Below are positions 35,642 through 48,400 of a stretch of DNA of 64,000 nt, piece by piece. Origin of the DNA: Lathyrus oleraceus. Lineage: Eukaryota > Streptophyta > Magnoliopsida > Fabales > Fabaceae. How positions within the stretch are numbered: the first letter of the stretch is position 1; every line of letters starts with the position of its first letter. Made by a program: the position numbers and the translations under genes. Under the pieces are notes generated by a model. The model was not told the origin of the DNA. It made no database searches and saw nothing but the letters and a program-made list of their open reading frames with translations. The stretch lies in NCBI RefSeq assembly GCF_024323335.1, contig NC_066582.1, positions 89,028,944 through 89,092,943 of the forward strand. The letters run 5' to 3'.

Positions 35642-37609
35642 TGTAACACCCCGATAAATTATGATAATTATTTAATTTAAGTTTAATAGTATATTATGAT
35701 GATAATATGAATGAGAGGGTATTATTTTTCAAAATAAAAGATAAACCCTTCATATATATTATTATTAGTATATTTATTAATTTAATTAAATAATTGGAAT
35801 ATTATTGGATTATTATTATTGGAATAATAAAGTTGGAATTGGAATGATTTTTGGAATCAGTAAAGAGTCCCATTTAGTAAAAAGGTTTTTTTACACGTGA
35901 AAACAGAGAAGCGACTAAAAAGTGGAAAAAGGGCAAAAAGGAAGAGCAAGAGAAAAAGGGTTGAAGAAGGGAAAAGCTTGAAGTTAAAGGATTTGCCGGA
36001 TTAACTCAGGTAAGGGGGGTTTATCGTCGTTTAATGGGCATTATGGGTTAACATGTAATGGGTAGTAATAAGCCATTGAATTGACTCTAATCAGGATGAT
36101 GAATGCTGCAAATTGTGAAATTGAATGGGTATGATTTGTGTTAGATAATATGAACGAATGCTGTGTAAAAATTGAACTGTGGGAGGTTGGATTTGAGAAA
36201 TCTCGTAGCAGAGAAAAACCCATAGCAGATCTGGAACCAATGGTTTCTGGTCATACGCGTATGACACTAGGCCATACGCGTATGAGATGGCCTGGAGGGG
36301 AGGAGACTGGTGCTGATACGCGTCATACGCGTGTACTTACGCGTAGCCTGTGAGTGGTACGCGTATGGGGTGAGGCCATACGCGTATGAATGAAGAAGAT
36401 GATGTTCTAACGTAGTTTTGTCTCTGTTGGTACGCGTATGGGAGAAGTGGTACGCGTATCATACGCGTATGAGACAGGCCATACGCGTATGGGCTTGGCT
36501 AGGAAATGTGTCATACGCGTATGGGCATGAGGCATACGTGTATGGGCAGAAGTTTGATTTTTCTGAGTTGTTGTTGTGCAGTTTTGATCGTTTCAGCTGA
36601 GTGATGTAATTTAGCTAATGTCTGATATAGTAGGGATCATTTCCCGTTGTTTTGAGCAGTATAGGTATTAGTAGAGTGTGCTAATACTGTGATTTATTAT
36701 TTGGCATGACATGATATGATTCGGTGATAAATATGCTGATGATGTATGATGGTATGCATAATGCTGTGAATATATCTATTATGTATGCAATTGTGGATGG
36801 ACTGTTTATGGCTTAGAGTGTGAGCATATGTTCATTGTGGATTGTTGTTGATGTTTGCATGCTAGGTGATTTAGCGTGCATAGCATAGCCTTTATGGTGG
36901 TAGCTAATTCCCATGGTGAGGAATTAGTGAGTGAGTCACTAGGTCTCAAATGAGTGGGACTAGTGAGCTTGGTAGCCGTATCTGGGTTTGATCGGTGAGG
37001 TTGAACTATGTGTTCACGAATAGTCGGTACCGCATGCATGGAGTCTCATTTCATAATGTATGTATGGCGTATAATATGAATGGATGTATTCCAATATTAT
37101 ACGTGTGTTTTGTGTTTGTGTTGAGTATGATTATGAGTTGATGTTGTCGTTGTTGAATGTGTGATATGAGTAGGTTGATGAATGTGTTAATTTACTTAGC
37201 ATTACATGATATTTTATAATGCTTATTATATCGATTGAGGAACTCACCCTTACATCTATGTTTCAGGTAACGAGCAGTGATTGAGTAGAAGCTAGTGCTT
37301 GGAGTCTAGTGTAGTTCCTTAGTGGGTCATGCTCTGGTATATGTAACATCGGGATGGGATGTTTTACTTTGTTTTCATTTTTGGTTGTTGAACAATTTTA
37401 CATAAAATATGTTACATGGTTTACATGTTGTTAGATTTCTATCCGCTGCGAATTGTGCAATGTTTTATTTTGATTAATAAATGAGCATGACAAGTGATTT
37501 TGGTGAATGGTGTGAAGCGTCAAGTGTGACACCCTGAAATTGCATATCTACTCTGATTCATATTTTGTTGTTTTAATTAACTATTGGGGTATTTTAGATG
37601 GGTGTTACA
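35642..37609 (+). repeat. Left LTR of C (1968 bp)
   Basis: It begins TGTAACACCCC and ends GGTGTTACA. Positions 36252-36544 carry a cluster of CATACGCGTATG palindromes. No gene. Confidence 0.97.
36252..36544 (+). repeat. Cluster of CATACGCGTATG palindromes in C left LTR
   Basis: Perfect 12-bp palindromes start at 36252, 36273, 36377, 36460, 36480 and 36512. Six further ACGCGT cores have degenerate flanks, and one variant CATACGTGTATG is at 36533. ACGCGT fits the CGCG-box consensus bound by plant CAMTA factors. The right LTR repeats the cluster 6507 bases further on, from 42759. Confidence 0.93.
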
Positions 37610-37613
37610 TTAG

Positions 37614-37625
37614 TGGTATCAGAGC
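37614..37625 (+). other. Primer-binding site of C (initiator tRNA-Met type)
   Basis: TGGTATCAGAGC lies four bases after the LTR end, the classic plant PBS complementary to initiator tRNA-Met. Confidence 0.93.
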
Positions 37626-37735
37626 ATAGTCGGTCGAGTCGAGTCGTAATTATTTTGTTTCCCTGTATGTGATAGGTGTTGCGTAACCCTATCAGTACTT
37701 ATTGTTTTAGCTTGTTGGATTAACTCAGAATAGAG

Positions 37736-40700
37736 ATGGTTGGAAGAGGTAGAGACGATGCTGCGATTGCTGAGGCTCTGGGTATGCTAGCTGGAGTACT
37801 TGGAGGGAATCCGAATGTTGTGGGATTGGGAGCTGCTCGTCAACTGAGTGAGTTCCAGAAGAACAATCCTCCAATGTTCAAGGGAGCATACAATCCAGAT
37901 GGTGCTCAGAAGTGGTTGAAGGAGATCGAGAGGATCTTCCGAGTGACTGAGTGTGCCGATAACCAGAAGGTCAGGTTCGGTACGCATATGCTGTCAGAGG
38001 AAGCAGATGATTGGTGGGTTGCTGCCCGCACTGAGTTGGAAGCTGCTGGGAGTGATGAGATCACTTGGGCGGTGTTTAGAGAGAGATTCCTGAGGAAGTA
38101 CTTTCTAGAGGATGTCAGAGGAAAGAAAGAGATAGAGTTCTTAGAATTGAAGCAGGGCAACCGGTCTGTTACTGAGTATGTTGCTAAGTTCACAGAGTTG
38201 TCGAAGTATTACACTCCATATGATGAGGCTACTGGGGAATTTTCAAAATGTGTGAAGTTTGAGAATGGGTTACGTCCCGAGATCAAGCAGGCTATTGGGT
38301 ATCAGCGGATTAGAGTGTTTTCTGACTTGGTTGACTGTTGCAGGATTTTTGAACAGGATATCAAGGCCAGAGCGGAGAGCTATCAGCAGAGGGTTGATAG
38401 GAAAGGCAAGAATCAGAATGATCGTGGGAAACCGTATGCAGCTGGTAAAGGTTTCCAGAGACAGAGTGGGATGAAGAGACCTAGTGGGGGAGACTCCAGT
38501 GCCCCTGCTAAGTGTTACAGATGTGGTCAGGCTGGACATCGTATCCATGAGTGTACCAGTACTGAGAAGAAGTGTTTCAAGTGTGGCAAAGGTGGTCACT
38601 TGGCTGCAGAGTGCCGGTTGAAGACTATGACTTGTTTCAACTGTGGAGAGGTGGGTTATATCAGTCCACAGTGTCCTAAGCCGAAGAAAGAGAACCAGTC
38701 GGGAGGCAAGGTCTTTGCTTTATCGGGTTCTGAGACTTCTGCAGATGATCGTTTGATCCGAGGTACGTGTTATATTAATGGCTTTCCTCTTGTAGCTATT
38801 ATTGACACAGGTGCGACTCATTCCTTTATATCTTTGGATTGTGCTGTGAAACTTAAATTAGAGATATCTGAGATGCATGGGAGTATGGTGATTGATACTT
38901 CTGCGAAGGGTTCAGTGACTACTACTTCAGTTTGTTTAAATTGTCCTTTGAGTATTTTTGGTAGAGACTTTGGGATGGACCTCGTGTGTCTTCCACTAGT
39001 GCAGATTGATGTTATCCTGGGTATGAACTGGTTGGTGTTTAACCGAGTTTATATCAACTGTTTTGATAAGACTGTGATCTTTCCTGAGATTGAGGAAGGA
39101 AAGAGTTTGTTTCTATCAGCAAGGCAGGTGAATGAGGCAGTAGCAGATGGGGCAGAGTTGTTTATGCTGTTAGCGACTTTGGAGGCTAAAGATAAACTGG
39201 TGATTTGCGATCTAGCCGTGGTGTGTGATTTTCCTGATGTGTTTCCTGAAGAAGTGAATGAATTACCGCCAGAGCGTGAAGTTGAGTTCTCGATTGATTT
39301 GGTACCTGGTACTAGGCCGATATCGATGGCTCCGTACCGTATGTCTGCTGTTGAGTTAACTGAATTGAAGAGTCAGCTGGAAGATCTGTTGGATAAGAAA
39401 TTTATTCGTCCGAGTGTGTCACCGTGGGGCGCACCAGTGTTATTGGTTAAGAAGAAAGAAGGTACTATGAGGTTGTGTGTGGACTACAGGCAACTGAATA
39501 AAGTGACTATCAAGAATCGGTATCCTTTGCCGAGGATTGATGATTTGATGGATCAGTTGGTTGGTGCGAGTGTGTTCAGCAAAATAGATTTGAGATCGGG
39601 GTATCATCAGATACATGTGAAAACTGAGGATATTCAGAAGACTGCTTTCAGAACAAGGTATGGACATTATGAGTATTCTGTAATGCCTTTTGGTGTGACT
39701 AATGCGCCTGGGGTATTTATGGAGTATATGAATAGGATTTTCCATCCGTACCTAGACAAGTTTGTTGTGGTGTTTATGGACGATATTTTGGTGTATTCGA
39801 AATCTGAAGAAGAGCATGCTGAACATTTGAGAATGGTTTTAGGAGTTCTACGAGAAAAGAAGTTATTTGCTAAACTGTCCAAGTGTGAATTTTGGTTAGA
39901 AGAGGTTAGTTTTCTTGGTCATGTGGTTTCAAGAGGTGGTATTGCTGTTGATCCTTCTAAGATAGAAGCGGTATCTAAGTGGGAAGCTCCGAAGTCAGTT
40001 TCTGAGATAAGGAGTTTTCTTGGACTTGCAGGTTATTATAGGAAATTCATTGAGGGATTTTCTAAGTTGGCGTTACCGTTGACGATGTTGACTAGAAAGG
40101 GGCAAGCGTTTGTTTGGAACTCAAAATGTGAAGAAGGTTTCCAAGAGTTAAAGAGAAGGTTAACTACTGCTCCTATTCTGATATTACCAAGTCCATCGGA
40201 ACCATTTGAGGTTTACTGTGATGCTTCATTGTTGGGTTTGGGTGGTGTTTTGATGCAGAATAAGCAGGTTGTAGCTTATGCTTCGAGACAACTGAAGGTT
40301 CACGAAAGGAACTATCCGACACACGATTTAGAGTTGGCAGCTGTGGTATTTGTTCTGAAGTTATGGAGGCATTACTTGTACGGGTCAAGATTTGAGGTTT
40401 TCAGTGACCATAAAAGTTTAAAGTATTTGTTTGATCAGAAAGAGCTGAATATGAGACAGAGGAGATGGTTAGAGTTTCTGAAGGATTATGACTTTGGTTT
40501 GAATTACCATCCGGGTAAAGCAAACGTAGTGGCTGATGCATTGAGTCGGAAATCATTGCATATGTCTATGTTAATGGTTAAGGAATTGGATTTAATTGAG
40601 CAGTTTAGAGACTTGAGTTTAGTGTGTGAGAGTACTCACAATAGTGTAAAATTGGGAATGTTGAAGTTAACGAGTGGTATTCTGGATGAGATTAGAGAGG

Positions 40701-42106
40701 GTCAGAAATCCGATGTGCTTTTGGTTGATAAGTTGACTCTAGTGAATCAAGGTCAAGGTGGTGAATTCAGAGTTGATGAGAATGGTGTTTTGAAATTTGG
40801 TAATCGGGTGTGTATTCCGGATGTTACCGAACTTAAGAAGAGTATTCTTGAGGAAGGACATCGTAGTGGCCTGAGTATTCATCCTGGGGCTACGAAGATG
40901 TATCATGATTTGAAAAAGTTATTTTGGTGGCCGGGAATGAAAAGAGAAATTGCGAGTTTTGTTTATTCTTGTTTGACTTGTCAGAAGTCAAAGATTGAGC
41001 ATCAGAAGCCGTCTGGGCTAATGCAACCGTTGGCTATTCCAGAGTGGAAGTGGGATAGTATCAGTATGGATTTTGTTTCTGGTTTACCGAGGACAATTAA
41101 GAATTTTGAAGCTATTTGGGTGATTGTTGACAGATTGACAAAATCGGTTCATTTCATTCCGATCAGAATGGATTATCCGTTAGAGAGATTAGCTGAGTTG
41201 TATATTGAGAAAATTGTAAGTTTGCATGGTATTCCGTCGAGTATTGTTTCGGACAGAGATCCTAGATTTACATCGGAGTTCTGGGAAGGTTTGCAGAGGG
41301 CTTTGGGAACTAAGCTGAGATTGAGTTCTGCATATCATCCGCAGACTGATGGTCAGACTGAGAGGACGATTCAGTCACTGGAGGATCTTTTGAGGGCTTG
41401 TGTTTTGGAAAAGGGAGGTGCTTGGGATTGTTATTTACCTTTGATTGAGTTTACCTACAACAATAGTTTTCATTCGAGCATTGGTATGGCACCGTTTGAA
41501 GCTTTGTATGGTAGGAGATGTCGGACACCTTTATGTTGGTATGAGTCCGGTGAGAGTGCTGTGGTTGGACCGGAGATTGTTCAACAAACTACGGAAAAGA
41601 TTAAGATGATTCAGGAGAAGATGAGGATTGCTCAGAGTCGTCAGAAGAGTTATCACGACAAGAGGAGGAAGTCACTTGAGTTTCAAGAGGGAGATCATGT
41701 GTTTCTTCGTGTTACTCCGATAACTGGGGTTGGTCGAGCTTTGAAGTCGAAGAAGTTGACACCTCGATTTATTGGTCCTTATCAGATTTTGGAGAGGATA
41801 GGGGAGGTAGCCTATCGTATCGCTTTACCGCCGTCACTTGCGAATTTGCATGAGGTTTTTCATGTGTCTCAGTTGAGGAGGTACATTCCTGATCCGTCGC
41901 ATGTGGTCCAAGTAGATGATGTACAGGTGAGAGATAACGTGACTGTTGAAACATCACCTATGAGGATCGAGGATCGAGAGTTGAAGCAGTTGCGGGGTAA
42001 AGAGATTGCTTTGGTAAAGGTAGCTTGGGGAGGACCAGCAGGTGGCAATGTGACTTGGGAACTTGAGAGTCAGATGAAGGAGTCTTATCCAGAGTTATTC
42101 GCTTGA
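37736..42106 (+). CDS. gag-pol: Gag-Pol polyprotein of element C (1456 aa)
   Basis: A single frame starts at ATG 37736, about 110 bases after the PBS. Gag capsid core is at residues about 45-200. Three zinc knuckles lie near residues 260, 280 and 299; the third ([14 protein letters not shown]) has Tyr in place of the zinc-binding His. Protease has DTGATHSF near residue 357. RT runs from about 520 to 760 with [22 protein letters not shown] and the FMDD box near 680. RNase H starts near [11 protein letters not shown] (about 827). Integrase has the H-H-C-C finger from about 1048 and a D,D-35-E core with D near 1111, D near 1175 in VSDRDPRF and E in DGQTE. The last 100 residues ([12 protein letters not shown] to [17 protein letters not shown]) resemble the chromodomain-type tail of Tekay/Del elements, which would direct integration to heterochromatin. 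Confidence 0.96.
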   Translation: MVGRGRDDAAIAEALGMLAGVLGGNPNVVGLGAARQLSEFQKNNPPMFKGAYNPDGAQKWLKEIERIFRVTECADNQKVRFGTHMLSEEADDWWVAARTELEAAGSDEITWAVFRERFLRKYFLEDVRGKKEIEFLELKQGNRSVTEYVAKFTELSKYYTPYDEATGEFSKCVKFENGLRPEIKQAIGYQRIRVFSDLVDCCRIFEQDIKARAESYQQRVDRKGKNQNDRGKPYAAGKGFQRQSGMKRPSGGDSSAPAKCYRCGQAGHRIHECTSTEKKCFKCGKGGHLAAECRLKTMTCFNCGEVGYISPQCPKPKKENQSGGKVFALSGSETSADDRLIRGTCYINGFPLVAIIDTGATHSFISLDCAVKLKLEISEMHGSMVIDTSAKGSVTTTSVCLNCPLSIFGRDFGMDLVCLPLVQIDVILGMNWLVFNRVYINCFDKTVIFPEIEEGKSLFLSARQVNEAVADGAELFMLLATLEAKDKLVICDLAVVCDFPDVFPEEVNELPPEREVEFSIDLVPGTRPISMAPYRMSAVELTELKSQLEDLLDKKFIRPSVSPWGAPVLLVKKKEGTMRLCVDYRQLNKVTIKNRYPLPRIDDLMDQLVGASVFSKIDLRSGYHQIHVKTEDIQKTAFRTRYGHYEYSVMPFGVTNAPGVFMEYMNRIFHPYLDKFVVVFMDDILVYSKSEEEHAEHLRMVLGVLREKKLFAKLSKCEFWLEEVSFLGHVVSRGGIAVDPSKIEAVSKWEAPKSVSEIRSFLGLAGYYRKFIEGFSKLALPLTMLTRKGQAFVWNSKCEEGFQELKRRLTTAPILILPSPSEPFEVYCDASLLGLGGVLMQNKQVVAYASRQLKVHERNYPTHDLELAAVVFVLKLWRHYLYGSRFEVFSDHKSLKYLFDQKELNMRQRRWLEFLKDYDFGLNYHPGKANVVADALSRKSLHMSMLMVKELDLIEQFRDLSLVCESTHNSVKLGMLKLTSGILDEIREGQKSDVLLVDKLTLVNQGQGGEFRVDENGVLKFGNRVCIPDVTELKKSILEEGHRSGLSIHPGATKMYHDLKKLFWWPGMKREIASFVYSCLTCQKSKIEHQKPSGLMQPLAIPEWKWDSISMDFVSGLPRTIKNFEAIWVIVDRLTKSVHFIPIRMDYPLERLAELYIEKIVSLHGIPSSIVSDRDPRFTSEFWEGLQRALGTKLRLSSAYHPQTDGQTERTIQSLEDLLRACVLEKGGAWDCYLPLIEFTYNNSFHSSIGMAPFEALYGRRCRTPLCWYESGESAVVGPEIVQQTTEKIKMIQEKMRIAQSRQKSYHDKRRKSLEFQEGDHVFLRVTPITGVGRALKSKKLTPRFIGPYQILERIGEVAYRIALPPSLANLHEVFHVSQLRRYIPDPSHVVQVDDVQVRDNVTVETSPMRIEDRELKQLRGKEIALVKVAWGGPAGGNVTWELESQMKESYPELFA

Positions 42107-42135
42107 GGTATGTTTTCGAGGACGAAAACTCTTTT

Positions 42136-42147
42136 AGTGGGGGAGAG
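42136..42147 (+). other. Polypurine tract of C
   Basis: AGTGGGGGAGAG lies one base before the right LTR. Confidence 0.85.
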
Positions 42148-42148
42148 T

Positions 42149-44116
42149 TGTAACACCCCGATAAATTATGATAATTATTTAATTTAAGTTTAATAGTATA
42201 TTATGATGATAATATGAATGAGAGGGTATTATTTTTCAAAATAAAAGATAAACCCTTCATATATATTATTATTAGTATATTTATTAATTTAATTAAATAA
42301 TTGGAATATTATTGGATTATTATTATTGGAATAATAAAGTTGGAATTGGAACGATTTTTGGAATCAGTAAAGAGTCCCATTTAGTAAAAAGGTTTTTTTA
42401 CACGTGAAAACAGAGAAGCGACTAAAAAGTGGAAAAAGGGCAAAAAGGAAGAGCAAGAGAAAAAGGGTTGAAGAAGGGAAAAGCTTGAAGTTAAAGGATT
42501 TGCCGGATTAACTCAGGTAAGGGGGGTTTATCGTCGTTTAATGGGCATTATGGGTTAACATGTAATGGGTAGTAATAAGCCATTGAATTGACTCTAATCA
42601 GGATGATGAATGCTGCAAATTGTGAAATTGAATGGGTATGATCTGTGTTAGATAATATGAACGAATGCTGTGTAAAAATTGAACTGTGGGAGGTTGGATT
42701 TGAGAAATCTCGTAGCAGAGAAAAATCCATAGCAGATCTGAAACCAATGGTTTCTGGTCATACGCGTATGACACTAGGCCATACGCGTATGAGATGGCCT
42801 GGAGGGGAGGAGACTGGTGCTGATACGCGTCATACGCGTGTACTTACGCGTAGCCTGTGAGTGGTACGCGTATGGGGTGAGGCCATACGCGTATGAATGA
42901 AGAAGATGATGTTCTAACGTAGTTTTGTCTCTGTTGGTACGCGTATGGGAGAAGTGGTACGCGTATCATACGCGTATGAGACAGGCCATACGCGTATGGG
43001 CTTGGCTAGGAAATGTGCCATACGCGTATGGGCATGAGGCATACGTGTATGGGCAGAAGTTTGATTTTTCTGAGCTGTTGTTGTGCAGTTTTGATCGTTT
43101 CAGCTGAGTGATGTAATTTAGCTAATGTCTGATATAGTAGGGATCATTTCCCGTTGTTTTGAGCAGTATAGGTATTAGTAGAGTGTGCTAATATTGTGAT
43201 TTATTATTTGGCATGACATGATATGATTCGGTGATAAATATGCTGATGATGTATGATGGTATGCATAATGCTGTGAATATATCTATTATGTATGCAATTG
43301 TGGATGGACTGTTTATGGCTTAGAGTGTGAGCATATGTTCATTGTGGATTGTTGTTGATGTTTGCATGCTAGGTGATTTAGCGTGCATAGCATAGCCTTT
43401 ATGGTGGTAGCTAATTCCCATGGTGAGGAATTAGTGAGTGAGTCACTAGGTCTCAAATGAGTGGGACTAGTGAGCTTGGTAGCCGTATCTGGGTTTGATC
43501 GGTGAGGTTGAACTATGTGTTCACGAATAGTCGGTACCGCATGCATGGAGTCTCATTTCATAATGTATGTATGGCGTATAATATGAATGGATGTATTCCA
43601 ATATTATACGTGTGTTTTGTGTTTGTGTTGAGTATGATTATGAGTTGATGTTGCCGTTGCTGAATGTGTGATATGAGTAGGTTGATGAATGTGTTAATTT
43701 ACTTAGCATTACATGATATTTTATAATGCTTATTATATCGATTGAGGAACTCACCCTTACAACTATGTTTCAGGTAACGAGCAGTGATTGAGTAGAAGCT
43801 AGTGCTTGGAGTCTAGTGTAGTTCCTTAGTGGGTCATGCTCTGGTATATGTAACATCGGCACGGGATGTTTTACTTTGTTTTCATTTTTGGTTGTTGAAC
43901 AATTTTACATAAAATGTGTTACATGGTTTACATGTTGTTAGATTTCTATCCGCTGCGAATTGTGCAATGTTTTATTTTGATTAATAAATGAGCATGACAA
44001 GTGATTTTGGTGAATGGTGTGAAGCGTCAAGTGTGACACCCTGAAATTGCATATCTACTCTGATTCATATTTTGTTGTTTTAATTAATTATTGGGGTATT
44101 TTAGATGGGTGTTACA
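42149..44116 (+). repeat. Right LTR of C (1968 bp)
   Basis: It is collinear with the left LTR and has no indel that I can find. About 14 single-base differences were counted. Confidence 0.97.
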
Positions 44117-45420
44117 CTTGCAATTTGTCCTTTGAGTTGTCTTTCGTTTACCCGGATGCTTGGTATCGATTGTCTCTCTTTTTGGTTAGTCACCTATTAT
44201 ATACTTCGGTATCTCTGGTGTCTTTTCCTTTCGAGTATATTATTCACGGTCTGCCGGTAATGAATAATAAGTCTCAAGCGCTCTTTAGTTGGAATCCTTT
44301 GTTGATTTTCCCCAGCTGAGTAAGATTCGTATTCTTTGTAGAATCGAATATCCATCCTTTAACCAGTTTGTGTTTCGGATGATGAGTGTTTTGGCATATA
44401 TACCAATTCACGTGTTCGGTAGATCACCTATTATATGCTTCAGTATCTCTGGTGTTTCTTACCATGCGAGTTTATTATCTACGTTCTGACGGTAATAGAT
44501 AATATATCTCATGCGAGTATTCTTATCCACGGTCTGCCGGTAATGGATATTATATCTCATGCACTCTTTGGGTTTGTGTCCCCAATTGAGTAAGGTTCGT
44601 TTTCCCGTTGTGGATTCGGATGTCCATCCTGTAAGTCGATTTGCTTTTTTCAAGCCCTCCTTTCGGATGATGAGTGTTTTGGCATATATACCAATTCGCG
44701 CTTTGGGTCGGTCACCTATTATATACTTCGGTATCCCTGGTGTTCCTTCCCCTTCTGCTCCCTATTATGACTTTGGTCCCTTGTGGAGTCAGATTCTCCT
44801 GAGTTTATGTACCATTTCCAGGTCTTTCTCGGATGTGTGGTTGATTGATATCTCTCACCCTTATACCGGTCTTAGATATTCATTCTTCCTGAGTTTGTTG
44901 CCCTTATACCGGTAACACCTCAATTCTTTGGTGCTTCCTCAGTGGAGTTTCCTATTGCTTCTTCCCAGGAGTCAGCTTGTGTCTCTCCAATGGATGTTTT
45001 TCCTTTGGAATTTTCTTTTCCCCAGTGTGAGTCCTTCACTCCCCAGTGGGGTCTCCGGTTTGATTTCTGTTATTCCCCAATCAGAGTCGTGTCTTGTTCA
45101 CGCTGTGTCAGTTTTGTTTTTTCCCCAACTTAAAGTCGTGTCCTGCTGACGCATTTTCCTTTTCTTTTACTATCCCCAACAAGAGTCTTGTTAGAGTCTC
45201 TGTTCCTGGTGAGTGTATTACTCCGACGGATCGTCTTTTCTTCTGTGTGAATCATATTCCCCACAGAGTTTGTGTCTTTTGCATACATACATTTGCATCA
45301 TGAGGTCTCTTAGGGATCAAAATTTGTCTCATTACTGTTATTTAAGCCCATTCTACCGCGTCGAGATGAAGATTTCTAAACTTCACTTCTCCGGCTAGAA
45401 TGACCTTAAATAGGGGCATC
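44117..45420 (+). other. 3' untranslated region of O, part after element C
   Basis: It continues the O 3' UTR, with CTTGC (44117-44121) as the right target duplication of C. Units with CGGTCTGCCGGTAATGAATA stand near 44246, 44480 and 44530. Anti-PBS-like motifs start at 44309, 44580, 45019, 45040, 45074 (containing CAGAGTCG exactly), 45173 and 45258. The stretch ends with a purine-rich AAATAGGGGCA just before the LTR, the likely polypurine tract (about 45408-45418). No gene. Confidence 0.8.
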
Positions 45421-48400
45421 TTTAAGATCCCAATTTTGTCCCTAAGATCCCTCATGGCATCATATCATACCATATCATTGCCTCAAGGATCTTTGTGCAC
45501 CTTTGCTTCCCTCCTAGTGGGTGGGTTTTCTTGTGAGTATGGTTCTTGATCACCAAGCATGTATTGCATTTGTATATCATTGCTTTTCATTTGTTTACTA
45601 ACCAAAAGTACAAAAATATTGTCATCTAACCATGTTACTTGCAGATGAAGCAAGCTAAGTCAAAACAGTCAAATCAGCCATTGAACAGTGGATGGTGGCC
45701 ATTCTTGAAGAATTTGGGCACCATGGTCATTCATCAAGAGTTCATATAAGTTGTGATATCATTTGGTATCAAGATCTCAAGTGGTAGGGGCTTGGAATTC
45801 ATCAGAACATGGTTCAGTCAACCAAAACCCTAGCAAAGTCAACTGTGGTCAAACTGTGCATTTAATTAGTGATTTGATGGTGGGAATTGGTTTGAGAGGT
45901 CTCATTCATGTCCATACAAGCCTCATATAACATGTCAAACATCCACAGTGAAGAATTTGAGGTCAGATGAAAAGTTTCCAAAAATAGTAAGTTGACCTGT
46001 AATTGGAAATTGCCAAAAATGGAAAGTTCTTCTCCTCAAAATTACTTCATCATACAAGCTTCAAATGAATTTTTGTCCAACATGAAAGTTGAAGATCTTG
46101 TTCTCCCATTTCCAAAAAGTCCAAGAACACTCATTTCTCATGTGTGGTTGGCAAGTTATGATCAAATCATTCTCAAGAATTTTTGAACTTCAAAGTGAGA
46201 TAACTTTCAAACCATTTGGCCAAGTTGAGTGAGGTTTTTTGCTACAAGTCACATTTGACATGCTCTATCCAAATCCTTCATCACATTTCACCAAAAATCA
46301 TCCAATCAAAATGGCCTTTTTCAAGTGCATTGAATTAAAAATGGGAGGGGTGAAAAATTGACTTTCAAATTAAGGCTTGCCTACACTTTCTACCAATTGC
46401 AAATGATCAAAAACCATATTTGGAATATGTTTAGGCCCATTTTCGCACTGTAGCATGCCATGCACATGCAACATGAGTGATTTCACTAATTGGCCAAAAC
46501 ACCTCCATTGAGCTAATTTCATTTACCATCTTATTAACCAAGTTTAGGCATTGTTAATCAGGGGTATATATTGCATATTTCAGACTGAAAACCCTAGCCA
46601 CAATTTACAAAAACTGAGATCCAAATTTTTCTCTGAAAAACTCTCATTTCTTCACTTGGAATTTTTCTGAAAAATCTCCAAAGAACTCGTGCTCTTGTGC
46701 ATTGGTCCATCATCTACTATCATCTTGGAAGCCTTTGCAAGCATGATACCACAACTGTAGAGCAAAACCAGCACTGTTACATTGAGCATCCTCACATGGC
46801 AGTCGGATTTTTGAGCACTACCAAGCGTTGTTGAGCTAGGATCTTCACTCATTCACTTTCTGGAGCTTGAAGAAACTTCTGTTTCAACTCATCACGGCCA
46901 GAAAACCACGGTTCCCTCACTGTTCTTCACATCAGGTAAAAATTCGAACCATACCATTGTTAAAATCATGCTATGCTTCTTGTAGATCCTGTTGCCATGA
47001 GTTCATTGAACTTTAAATCGTGAAAAACCATTAAGTATTAAGAGAGAAACACTGATTTAAAGTTTGTTTATCAAATGTTGTTTTGCTTATTTCTTCCATG
47101 ATAGTTTGAATTAGGGTTAATGAATCTTGGATTATTGCTGTGCATTAGAAGACGAACACGTTGGTATTTCATTTTTTGATTTCTGTGGAATTTGTTCTTC
47201 GCCTGGAAATTTGGATGAACACGATGAATTTAAGTTTGAACGCTAGGGTTTCCTCATCCAGAAATGTTTTGATCCATCCAAACGCGTTCTGCATGCTTTT
47301 TCGCGTTTTCTACACATGTACTGGGCCATGTGTCGCCACTGGATTGGCTCGCGTTTCATTTAAATGAAACGTGTCATTTTACTTAGAGCCAGACTTCATG
47401 TTATTTACGATTCTGCCATTATTTCCATTAAATCCATTATTTCATTTTTGATTTCAATATTTATTTCATTTGGTATGCCAATCTTAGAAAATTCATAACT
47501 CACCCAATTTTAATCCAAATTTGATGCAATTTTTTGTGAAATGCTCCTCATGATCTCTAGTTTTTTATGGTGTTTTTTCCAGAAATTATGCACGTGTAGA
47601 GTTTTAAAAATGCCTAGGGTTTGTTCATGTGTGTCCATTTTGTGTACGCCTTGCCATTTTGTTTATGAAATGATGATACTTAATCCAATGCCTCTCAAAT
47701 TTTTTGTGCTTAAACTAGACATGTTCATGGTAATTTTGGTGTAGAGTTTGTGATTTTATCATTGCTGGTTGATGAGATATGATTTTTTGAATAGAGGTGC
47801 GACAATTTGTGTCACACCATTCATGTCCAACTTCTTGATTTTTGTTACCATGCTTATTGAACACAAAATGGTCTAGATTCTTGCATGAAGATACTTATGG
47901 ATGTTGAGAATACATGTGAATGTTTCTGGAATTATTGATGGCATTTCCTATTTGATTGGAATTTTCTCCCCTGTTTGGTCATTTGTTGATTTTTTATGAT
48001 ACATGTTTGTATTTGGTTTGTGAAATTCTGGTTATTAATTGGATGGATGTGAAATTTGGCATGAGTAATGTAGACATCTTGAAGTTTATCATGGCTTTGG
48101 TCCCATTCATTTATCATGTTTTGTTTCTGTTTTATGATTAATTGAAGTTGGTGCGTGTTTTGATGCTTTGTATGAGCTTGCTTGAACTTGCCTTGACTTT
48201 TTGAATTTCATTGACCTACTTCTTTTGATCCAAATGAGCTGAAATTTGGTATGCTTATCATGTTGTGGATGATGTTTGATCATGAATTATTTGAGGATTT
48301 ATTGAAATGTTTGTGATTGGATTTGAGTGGAGTCTTTCTGTTGACTTCTTTGAGGTTCTATATGACATGCTTTGACCTAATTTGTTTGTGAAATGATAAT

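Larger units (their letters stand above)
35642..44116 (+). mobile_element. Element C: full-length young Tekay-like Ty3/gypsy chromovirus
   Basis: LTRs of identical length (1968 bp) at 35642-37609 and 42149-44116, a 5-bp duplication CTTGC on both sides, a PBS, one uninterrupted gag-pol frame and a polypurine tract. About 14 substitutions separate the LTRs (about 0.7%), so it is the youngest datable insertion here. It lies in the 3' UTR of O. No lesion in the coding frame is visible. Confidence 0.97.

Noticed and set aside
44047..45398. Overlapping hydrophobic frames after element C
   Set aside because: Continuation of the same O 3' UTR repeats; frames overlap each other and do not resemble known proteins.
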